From: Bacteroidaceae bacterium
Lineage (GTDB): Bacteria; Bacteroidota; Bacteroidia; Bacteroidales; Bacteroidaceae
NCBI GenBank assembly: GCA_021443285.1
Contig: JABUUG010000027.1
Location: forward strand, 18,797-27,063
Length of the DNA stretch: 8,267 nt
Reading direction: 5' to 3'
The notes beneath the pieces were generated by a model. The model made no database searches. It worked only from the letters and a program-made list of their open reading frames with translations, and was not told the DNA's origin. The position numbers and the translations under genes are program-made. This document shows positions 1 through 5,254 of this stretch, piece by piece. Each line of letters begins with the position of its first letter. Position 1 is the first letter of the stretch.

Positions 1-55
1 GTTAGGACGAGAGATTTTCATTCTCTAAAGAGGAGTTCGACTCTCCTAGGGACTA
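1..55 (+). tRNA. tRNA-Glu (anticodon UUC), 5' end cut by the window edge
   Basis: The 3' part of a tRNA for glutamate is visible. The anticodon stem AGAGA/TCTCT (10-14 with 22-26) closes a 7-nt loop TTTTCAT whose anticodon is TTC at 17-19. The variable loop is AAAG (27-30). The T arm is AGGAG/CTCCT (31-35 with 43-47) around TTCGACT, followed by the 3' acceptor strand AGGGACT (48-54) and discriminator A at 55. GGAC at 5-8 is the 3' side of the D stem. No CCA is encoded. The 5' acceptor strand and most of the D arm lie outside the window, so the acceptor pairing cannot be checked. A tRNA-Glu just ahead of rpsT is, from memory, a common order in Bacteroidales. Confidence 0.93.
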
Positions 56-83
56 CAATACGCACTGCATCGAGTGGGAAACG

Positions 84-112
84 GCCGCCTTGCACAAAGG
101 CGGCTTATTTTT
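84..112 (+). terminator. Rho-independent terminator behind tRNA-Glu
   Basis: A perfect 8-bp GC-rich stem, GCCGCCTT (84-91) with AAGGCGGC (97-104), closes a 5-nt loop GCACA and is followed at once by TTATTTTT (105-112). This is a textbook intrinsic terminator and would end the tRNA transcript. It lies 75 nt ahead of rpsT, so rpsT should need its own promoter or read-through. Confidence 0.88.
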
Positions 113-187
113 AGACGGAATGTCTGGAAATGCCATAGTGCAGGCGATGCCAAAAATCAAATCATTAACTATTAAAAACAAAAGAAA

Positions 188-439
188 ATGGCAAATCACA
201 AGTCTTCTCTTAAGAGAATTCGTCAGACAAAAGTTAAGACTGCCCACAACAAGTATTATGCAAAAACTATGCGTAATGCAGTTCGCAAGCTCCGTGCAAT
301 GACAAATAAGGAAGAGGCAGTGGCACTCTATCCGAAGGTACAGAAAATGCTCGACAAGTTGGCAAAGAAGAACACTATCCACAAGAATAAGGCTGCCAAC
401 CTGAAGTCTTCTCTCTGTGCACATATAGCAAAGCTCTGA
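188..439 (+). CDS. rpsT: 30S ribosomal protein S20
   Basis: This 83-residue, very basic protein is ribosomal protein S20, which binds 16S rRNA in the body of the small subunit and helps assembly. It starts [13 protein letters not shown] and continues through [15 protein letters not shown] to a C-terminal [16 protein letters not shown], the standard S20 pattern of Lys/Arg-rich helices; length is normal for the family. The ATG at 188 follows an A-rich stretch (AAAAACAAAAGAAA) rather than a Shine-Dalgarno sequence, as is usual in Bacteroidota. The 75 nt between the tRNA terminator and the start contain no convincing TTG/TAnnTTTG promoter, so its promoter is not located. The following gene begins 110 nt downstream. 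S20 is known in other bacteria to repress its own translation; nothing here shows that directly. Confidence 0.96.
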   Translation: MANHKSSLKRIRQTKVKTAHNKYYAKTMRNAVRKLRAMTNKEEAVALYPKVQKMLDKLAKKNTIHKNKAANLKSSLCAHIAKL

Positions 440-452
440 TCCAAGTTGTTAG

Positions 453-477
453 TCCGAAGCATAAGTGTATGCACGGA
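453..477 (+). other. Imperfect stem-loop between rpsT and ribF
   Basis: TCCG (453-456) pairs with CGGA (474-477), and GCATA (459-463) with TATGC (468-472), around loop AGTG and a small internal loop (AA opposite A). It sits 14 nt after the rpsT stop. No U-tract follows, so it is not a standard intrinsic terminator. It could stabilise the rpsT mRNA 3' end or sit in the ribF leader. The ATG at 469, one possible ribF start, is buried in its 3' arm. Confidence 0.35.
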
Positions 478-549
478 TGTCAGGATGAGTATACAGACAG
501 AAGTTTCATCATAGCTTACAATATAAAGAAAAGGTTGTGTACCGATGGT

Positions 550-1440
550 ATGCAGCCTTTTTTGTTAGAAGTGGGAAAGATAGCTACAATAGGGTTCTTT
601 GACGGTATGCACGAAGGGCATCGCTACGTTATTTCGCAGGTTACGGGGCTTGCGAATCAGCGTGCTGTTAGCTCTGTTGTGTTCACATTCAGGAATCATC
701 CTGCATCACTGTTCAGTCCGAAGTGTCAGCCTAAACTTCTTTCTACAGCAGAAGAGAAGGAAATGATGCTGTACGAAATGAAGGTAGGAAATGTTGTGAT
801 GCTTGACTTCAGTAAAGAACTCGCTGCTACAAGCGTTGAGGATTTCCTTGTTTTTATTCGTGATGGTTATGGGGTGGATACTCTCCTGCTTGGATATGAC
901 AACAATTTTGGCAGGAAGGGAGAAGAGACGCGAGTTCCGGGATATTATGAAAGTGTGGGTGAGAAAACCGGAGTGCTGGTAAAGCGGCTGGAAGCTTATG
1001 GTGACTCTTCTTCGACGAAGATTAGGAAACTGTTAGATGACGGAGATGTACTTGAGGCAAACAAACGGTTACTAAGGGAGTACACAATGTGTGGTAATGT
1101 GGTTTGTGGATATCAGGTAGGCCGGGAAATAGGTTTTCCTACAGCCAATATATCTGTTCCGCCAGAGAAACTCATCCCGAAGGCTGGGGTGTATGCCGCA
1201 CACTTTACGTTGGATGGACGGCAATACAAGTCTGTTGTCAATATTGGCACCCGTCCGACGTTCGGCAGAAATGAAATTGCTATTGAGGCTCATGTCATCG
1301 GTTTTGACGGCGATATATATAATAAATGTGTTGCTGTTGGGTTTGCTGTTCGCCTCCGGGATGAACGTAAGTTTGGCTCTGTAGAAGACCTGATAGACCA
1401 GATAAAAAATGACGTAAACAGGGCTGTGCACCTGCTGTAA
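550..1440 (+). CDS. ribF: Bifunctional riboflavin kinase / FAD synthetase RibF
   Basis: RibF phosphorylates riboflavin to FMN and then adenylylates FMN to FAD in the cytoplasm. With the start at 550 it has 296 residues. The N-terminal nucleotidyltransferase domain shows GFFDGMHEGH (15-24, the GxFDGxHxGH ATP-binding motif), GYDNNFG (115-121) and SSSTKIR (153-159). The C-terminal riboflavin kinase domain shows GREIGFPTAN (191-200), NIGTRPTFG (231-239) and IEAHVIGFDGDIY (245-257), where Glu246 matches the usual catalytic acid. The frame is open back to an ATG at 469 (323 residues), but those extra 27 residues look unlike the family, and 469 lies inside a hairpin arm. A TTG at 535 behind AAAAGG is a third option; I prefer 550. 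No clear promoter is visible in the 110-nt gap after rpsT, so co-transcription with rpsT is possible. Function is certain, the start is not. Confidence 0.94.
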   Translation: MQPFLLEVGKIATIGFFDGMHEGHRYVISQVTGLANQRAVSSVVFTFRNHPASLFSPKCQPKLLSTAEEKEMMLYEMKVGNVVMLDFSKELAATSVEDFLVFIRDGYGVDTLLLGYDNNFGRKGEETRVPGYYESVGEKTGVLVKRLEAYGDSSSTKIRKLLDDGDVLEANKRLLREYTMCGNVVCGYQVGREIGFPTANISVPPEKLIPKAGVYAAHFTLDGRQYKSVVNIGTRPTFGRNEIAIEAHVIGFDGDIYNKCVAVGFAVRLRDERKFGSVEDLIDQIKNDVNRAVHLL

Positions 1441-1448
1441 TTGTGCAG

Positions 1449-1466
1449 TCAGCATCTGTTTGCTGA
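1449..1466 (+). other. Small stem-loop just after ribF
   Basis: TCAGCA (1449-1454) and TGCTGA (1461-1466) are perfect inverted repeats around a 6-nt loop, starting 9 nt after the ribF stop. There is no U-tract, so it is at most a weak 3'-end structure of the ribF mRNA. Confidence 0.3.
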
Positions 1467-1503
1467 TAAGCAGGCAAAGAAGTGTCCAAAAATGTCAACA
1501 TTC

Positions 1504-1538
1504 GGGGAAATAAGTTGGGCAATTCTTTTGTTTTCCCC
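1504..1538. repeat. Inverted repeat overlapping the gyrB promoter
   Basis: GGGGAAA (1504-1510) and TTTCCCC (1532-1538) are exact inverted repeats 21 nt apart. The proposed -33 element TTTG (1527-1530) lies between them and the right arm lies in the spacer to the -7 element. A shorter palindrome AATGT-CA-ACATT (1491-1502) sits directly upstream. The arms could be an operator, or the stem of a weak ribF terminator with a long loop. Which of these, if either, applies cannot be told from sequence alone. Confidence 0.4.
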
Positions 1539-1556
1539 TGCTTAATTGTAAATTTG
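1527..1556 (+). promoter_or_regulatory. Bacteroidota-type promoter of gyrB
   Basis: TTTG at 1527-1530 and TAAATTTG at 1549-1556 match the Bacteroidota primary-sigma consensus (-33 TTTG, -7 TAnnTTTG). The spacer is 18 nt, close to the usual roughly 19-20. The start of transcription would fall a few bases after 1556, giving gyrB a leader of about 80 nt. It is the best promoter match in the window and indicates that gyrB is expressed separately from ribF. Confidence 0.72.
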
Positions 1557-1598
1557 CATCGTTTTTATGGGGCTTTATACCCCCTACTGCAAATACCA

Positions 1599-1617
1599 TT
1601 GCTGCCACCAGCGGCAA
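1599..1617 (+). other. Hairpin in the gyrB 5' leader
   Basis: TTGCTG (1599-1604) pairs with CGGCAA (1612-1617), with one G-U pair, around a 7-nt loop. It ends 25 nt before the gyrB ATG. A second run, GGGG (1569-1572) facing CCCCC (1580-1584), lies upstream. After the hairpin the leader is A-rich up to the start codon and has no Shine-Dalgarno sequence. A role in translation control is possible but not shown. Confidence 0.35.
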
Positions 1618-1642
1618 AACAAACGATAAAATCAACATCACA

Positions 1643-3622
1643 ATGGAAGAAAACAAGACTCCGGAAGCAAAAAACTATACAGGGGCCAGCATCCAGGTGC
1701 TTGAAGGCCTGGAGGCAGTGCGCAAGCGTCCGGCAATGTATATCGGAGACATATCGGAGAAAGGTCTGCACCACCTTGTCAATGAAACGGTTGACAATTC
1801 GATAGACGAGGCTATGGCAGGCTTCTGCACAGATATAGACGTAACGATAAACGAGGATAACTCGATAACAGTTCAGGATAACGGTCGCGGCATACCAGTC
1901 GATGAACACCCGAAGCTGCGCAAGTCGGCGCTTGAGGTTGTAATGACCGTGCTGCACGCTGGAGGTAAGTTCGACAAGGGATCATACAAGGTATCCGGAG
2001 GTCTTCATGGTGTGGGCGTAAGCTGTGTCAATGCGCTGTCATACCACATGAAGTCGCAAGTGTTTCGCGACGGCAGGATTTACCAGCAGGAATACCAGAA
2101 GGGTAAGCCGCTATACCCCGTAGAGGTTGTCGGCAACACTACGCTCCGCGGCACACGCCAGCAGTTCTGGCCAGACCCGGAGATATTCACCACAACTGTG
2201 TATAAGTGGGACATCGTGGCAAACCGTATGCGCGAGCTGGCCTTCCTGAACGCCGGCATAACCATCAACCTGAAGGATATGCGTCCTGACGAGGAGGGAA
2301 AGACCCGCGAGAAGACATTCCATGCTAAAGAGGGACTGAAGGAGTTTGTGGAATACGTTGACAAGCACCGCCAAAAGCTGACAGAGGATTTCGAGGTGGT
2401 GTGCATTAAGACAGAAAGCCAAGGCATACCCGTGGATGTGGCGTTCACATACAACCGCGACTATACGGAGAACATCCACTCGTATGTAAACAACATCAAC
2501 ACCATAGAAGGCGGCACACACCTCGTAGGCTTCCGCACAGCTCTCGGTGCAACACTGAAGAAGTATGCCGAGAACAACCAGAAGATTGCCAAGAAGATGG
2601 AGAAAGCGAAGGTGGAGATAAAGAGCGACGACTTCCGCGAAGGTCTTACTGCCGTCATCTCGATAAAAGTGGCAGAGCCGCAGTTTGAAGGTCAGACAAA
2701 GACGAAGCTCGGCAACTCGGAGGTGCGCCCGGCTGTCTATCAGGCAGTGAGCGAGGCTCTTACCTATTATCTTGAGGAGCACCCCACACAGGCAGAGGCT
2801 ATCTGCGACAAGTTCATCCTTGCCGCCGCTGCCCGTCAGGCTGCTGAGCGTGCCCGTAAGAGTGTACAGCGGCAGAGCGCATTCACCAGCGTCGGACTGC
2901 CTGGCAAACTGGCAGACTGCTCAAGCAAAGACCCGAAGGAGTGCGAGATATTCATCGTCGAGGGAGACTCGGCAGGCGGTTCCGCAAAGCAGGGCCGCGA
3001 CCGCTTCACACAGGCTATACTGCCTCTGCGTGGAAAGATTCTGAATGTGGAGAAGGTTATGCGCCACAAGGTGTTCGAGAGTGAGTCAGTAATGAACATC
3101 ATACAGAGCATCGGAGTGCGCTTTGGTGTGGATGAAGAAGATGGACAGGCTGCAAACATAGAGAAACTGCGCTACGACAAGATAATAATCATGACCGATG
3201 CCGATGTCGATGGTTCGCACATCGCTACGCTCATCATGACACTGTTCTTCCGCTATATGCCAGAATTGATTCGCGAAGGCCACCTCTATATAGCCACCCC
3301 ACCGCTCTACCTCTGCACATGGAAGAACAAGGTTAAGGAATACTGCTATACAGAAAAAGCTCGACTCGCGTTCATCGAGAAGTATTGCAGCGGAGAGGAT
3401 GACAAGGCTCTGCATACTCAGCGCTACAAAGGTCTTGGCGAAATGAACGCCGAGCAGCTTTGGGAGACGACAATGGACCCTGCCAACCGTGTACTTAAGC
3501 AGGTTACTATAGAGGATGCCACTGCCGCCGATGAGATATTCTCAATGCTTATGGGCGACGATGTTGACCCTCGCCGTGCCTTTATAGAGGCAAATGCCAC
3601 TTATGCAAAGATAGATGCTTAA
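1643..3622 (+). CDS. gyrB: DNA gyrase subunit B
   Basis: GyrB is the ATPase subunit of DNA gyrase, which with GyrA introduces negative supercoils; it is the target of aminocoumarins. The 659 residues are complete. The GHKL ATPase domain shows NETVDNSIDEA (47-57; Glu48 is the expected general base and Asn52 the Mg-ATP ligand), DNGRGIPVD (79-87) and GGLHGVGVSCVNALS (119-133). The transducer follows, with QTKTKLGN (351-358). The TOPRIM domain carries EGDSAGG (440-446) and TDADVDGSH (518-526), with Glu440, Asp519 and Asp521 as metal ligands. QRYKGLGEM (593-601) and the C-terminal IEANA are typical of GyrB. Length and the absence of the long insert of enterobacterial GyrB fit Bacteroidota. ParE is the main alternative; the C-terminal motifs and the close overall fit favour GyrB. 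It has its own promoter upstream, and its last 8 nt overlap the next gene. Confidence 0.96.
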   Translation: MEENKTPEAKNYTGASIQVLEGLEAVRKRPAMYIGDISEKGLHHLVNETVDNSIDEAMAGFCTDIDVTINEDNSITVQDNGRGIPVDEHPKLRKSALEVVMTVLHAGGKFDKGSYKVSGGLHGVGVSCVNALSYHMKSQVFRDGRIYQQEYQKGKPLYPVEVVGNTTLRGTRQQFWPDPEIFTTTVYKWDIVANRMRELAFLNAGITINLKDMRPDEEGKTREKTFHAKEGLKEFVEYVDKHRQKLTEDFEVVCIKTESQGIPVDVAFTYNRDYTENIHSYVNNINTIEGGTHLVGFRTALGATLKKYAENNQKIAKKMEKAKVEIKSDDFREGLTAVISIKVAEPQFEGQTKTKLGNSEVRPAVYQAVSEALTYYLEEHPTQAEAICDKFILAAAARQAAERARKSVQRQSAFTSVGLPGKLADCSSKDPKECEIFIVEGDSAGGSAKQGRDRFTQAILPLRGKILNVEKVMRHKVFESESVMNIIQSIGVRFGVDEEDGQAANIEKLRYDKIIIMTDADVDGSHIATLIMTLFFRYMPELIREGHLYIATPPLYLCTWKNKVKEYCYTEKARLAFIEKYCSGEDDKALHTQRYKGLGEMNAEQLWETTMDPANRVLKQVTIEDATAADEIFSMLMGDDVDPRRAFIEANATYAKIDA

Positions 3623-4250
3623 AGCATTTTTTTCGGAACAGTCTGCTTTTGAAGCGGGATGCGACGAGGCGGGCAGAGGATGCCTTGCCGGCGATGTGTA
3701 TGCCGCAGCAGTGGTGTTCCCGAAAGACTATGCAAACGACGCGCTCAATGACAGCAAGCAGCTTACGGACAAAAGGCGTAAGGCACTGCGTACTGTCATT
3801 GAGCGCGATGCCATTGCATGGGCAGTTGGGGTGGTAGCAGCGGCGGAGATTGACGAGATAAACATTCTCAATGCGTCGATACTCGCCATGCACAGGGCGT
3901 TGGATAAGGTGTGCGAACAGCTGAAAGGCATGGGCGAAGAGTTGGACTTCATCATCGTTGACGGCAACCGCTTCAAGCCTTACAATGGCGTGACGCATAC
4001 CGCCATCGTAAAGGGCGACGGGAAATACCTGTCCATAGCAGCGGCGTCGATACTGGCAAAGACCTATCGCGACGACTATATGGACGCTATGGCTGCGGAA
4101 TATCCATACTACGACTGGCATAGCAACAAGGGCTATCCGACGAAGAAACACCGTCAGGGCATAGTGGAACACGGGTTGTCTCCCATACACCGAAAGTCTT
4201 TCAACCAGTTGGGCGCTGAAGAACCGATGCTCCCTTTTGCAGAGGAATAG
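3615..4250 (+). CDS. rnhB: Ribonuclease HII
   Basis: RNase HII cleaves the RNA strand of RNA-DNA hybrids and starts removal of single ribonucleotides misincorporated in DNA. The 211-residue protein has the full active site: DEAGRG (17-22; Asp17 and Glu18), VDGN (115-118; Asp116) and KGDG (133-136; Asp135). Other family marks are LNDSKQLT (44-51), SIAAASILAKTYRD (140-153), NKGYPTKKH (171-179) and HRKSF (192-196). The ATG at 3615 lies inside gyrB, an 8-nt overlap ending in the gyrB stop, so translational coupling is likely. Co-expression with gyrase makes sense for keeping the chromosome free of R-loops and ribonucleotides, though that functional link is inference. Confidence 0.96.
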   Translation: MLKAFFSEQSAFEAGCDEAGRGCLAGDVYAAAVVFPKDYANDALNDSKQLTDKRRKALRTVIERDAIAWAVGVVAAAEIDEINILNASILAMHRALDKVCEQLKGMGEELDFIIVDGNRFKPYNGVTHTAIVKGDGKYLSIAAASILAKTYRDDYMDAMAAEYPYYDWHSNKGYPTKKHRQGIVEHGLSPIHRKSFNQLGAEEPMLPFAEE

Positions 4251-4262
4251 ATACCCCTCTGT
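4239..4262 (+). other. Stem-loop spanning the rnhB stop codon
   Basis: GCAGAGG (4239-4245) pairs with CCTCTGT (4256-4262), 7 bp with one G-U pair, around a 10-nt loop containing the rnhB stop TAG. Only TTATG follows, so it would be a weak or partial terminator at best. It may reduce read-through into the next gene. Confidence 0.3.
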
Positions 4263-4309
4263 TTATGAAAGAGAATGTCTTCGCTTAAAGTATCCGCTTG
4301 AAGAATTAT

Positions 4310-5173
4310 ATGAAGGGCATGAAGAAGGGCATAATAATAGTGTGTTGCATGATGATGACAACCTTTGCTTTTGCACAGAGCGAGGGGTCTGTAACTGGTC
4401 TGCATACTGCCGACTCTATTCCGCGTGTCGATTTGAATGTAAATCGCATCAAGTCAAGTACACTGCACACGAATTATGAACTTCATACCCTGCCAACTTC
4501 AGCAACCAGATATGGCGATTACAACTCTCTGCCAATGGCTGCCAAATTGCCTACCGACATTATCTCACAGCCGACAATAATACAGCCGGGTGTTATCGGC
4601 AAATGGTTGGGAGGTGTTCTTCATGGCAATGTGTATGGAGAAAGTCTGCCAGGACTTATGGCTATAGAGAACGGACAAATAGGCATAAACCAGAGAATTG
4701 GCAGCTTATCTTTTTCTGTTTATGGCCAAGCCGTGAAGTATGGATTCTATCACGGCATGTCAAGGCAATGGGGAGTGGGCGGCAGTGTCGCATATCGTAT
4801 AAGTCCCCGCCTCAGTGTAACTCTTTTCGGCAGTTATTACACAACGCCCCAGATGGCGGGCAGCATGATGTCGATGTCCACACCTGCTATGGCGGGATAT
4901 ATGCAGACCACTACCTTCGGCGGGTATTTCGACTACAGTTTCAACGATTACTGGGGAGTGGAGGTTGGTGCTAAGACTTACCAATCGGTGATGACCAGAC
5001 GCTTTGAGGTGCAGCCCATCGTGATGCCGTATTATAAGTTGGGGCGTAAGGTGAAACTCGGTGTTGATGTCGGCGGAATACTATACCAGATTCTTCGGGC
5101 AGTGAACACTGACAACCGCCCTTCAAACCCCACCATCATGCCTCCACAGCTACCAAAGCCATTCGTCAGGTAG
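4310..5173 (+). CDS. Exported, probably outer-membrane beta-strand-rich protein of unknown function
   Basis: I do not recognise a family. From the ATG at 4310 the product has 287 residues. It begins with a Sec signal peptide: basic MKGMKKG, hydrophobic core IIIVCCMMMTTF, and a likely cleavage site AFA|Q after residue 22. The two Cys residues do not sit in a good lipobox, so a lipoprotein is unlikely. After a Ser/Thr/Pro-containing linker, the part from about residue 125 on has alternating aromatic and hydrophobic strands with short turns, such as SVYGQAVKYGFYHG, GGSVAYRISPRLSVTLFGSYYT and GVEVGAKTYQSV. This resembles an outer-membrane barrel, although the C-terminus (KPFVR) lacks the usual closing aromatic residue. 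Other starts are a TTG at 4298 (291 aa) and ATG at 4319 (284 aa). It lies 59 nt after rnhB with no clear promoter and may be transcribed with it. Confidence 0.72.
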   Translation: MKGMKKGIIIVCCMMMTTFAFAQSEGSVTGLHTADSIPRVDLNVNRIKSSTLHTNYELHTLPTSATRYGDYNSLPMAAKLPTDIISQPTIIQPGVIGKWLGGVLHGNVYGESLPGLMAIENGQIGINQRIGSLSFSVYGQAVKYGFYHGMSRQWGVGGSVAYRISPRLSVTLFGSYYTTPQMAGSMMSMSTPAMAGYMQTTTFGGYFDYSFNDYWGVEVGAKTYQSVMTRRFEVQPIVMPYYKLGRKVKLGVDVGGILYQILRAVNTDNRPSNPTIMPPQLPKPFVR

Positions 5174-5180
5174 CATTATC

Positions 5181-5238
5181 CCCCAGAATTCATAGGAAGA
5201 AGTTATAAATCTAAAGCTCCTATAATGAATTTCTGGGG
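5181..5238. terminator. Large imperfect hairpin between convergent genes
   Basis: CCCCAGAA-TTCAT-AGGA (from 5181) pairs with TCCT-ATGAA-TTCTGGGG (ending 5238), about 17 bp with small bulges, around a loop of roughly 20 nt. It fills the 81-nt gap between the stop codons of two converging genes, so it can serve both strands. The + strand side is followed by GTTGGTGTTTTCCCC, only a short U-run 8 nt downstream, so the terminator is not a canonical one. Confidence 0.55.
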
Positions 5239-5254
5239 AGTTGGTGTTTTCCCC

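Noticed and set aside
106..113. TATTTTTA as a -7 element for rpsT
   Set aside because: It is the U-tract of the tRNA terminator; the only TTG upstream (90-92) is 13 nt away, too close.
2111..2782. Long open frame (223 codons) on the minus strand inside gyrB
   Set aside because: It is fully antisense to a complete, motif-rich gyrB and has no recognisable protein features. Such frames arise from the codon bias of the real gene.
1643..3622. Calling this gene parE (topoisomerase IV)
   Set aside because: Motif order, length of 659 residues and the C-terminal region fit GyrB of Bacteroidota better; a phylogenetic tree of GyrB and ParE would settle it.
3582..4190. 202-codon minus-strand frame opposite rnhB
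   Set aside because: It covers rnhB, whose active-site residues are all present on the + strand; the antisense product is an implausible His/Cys/Arg-rich mix.
4237..4479. Alternative + strand frame overlapping the end of rnhB and the start of the exported protein
   Set aside because: The frame at 4310 has a clean signal peptide and runs 287 codons; the 80-codon alternative has no features.
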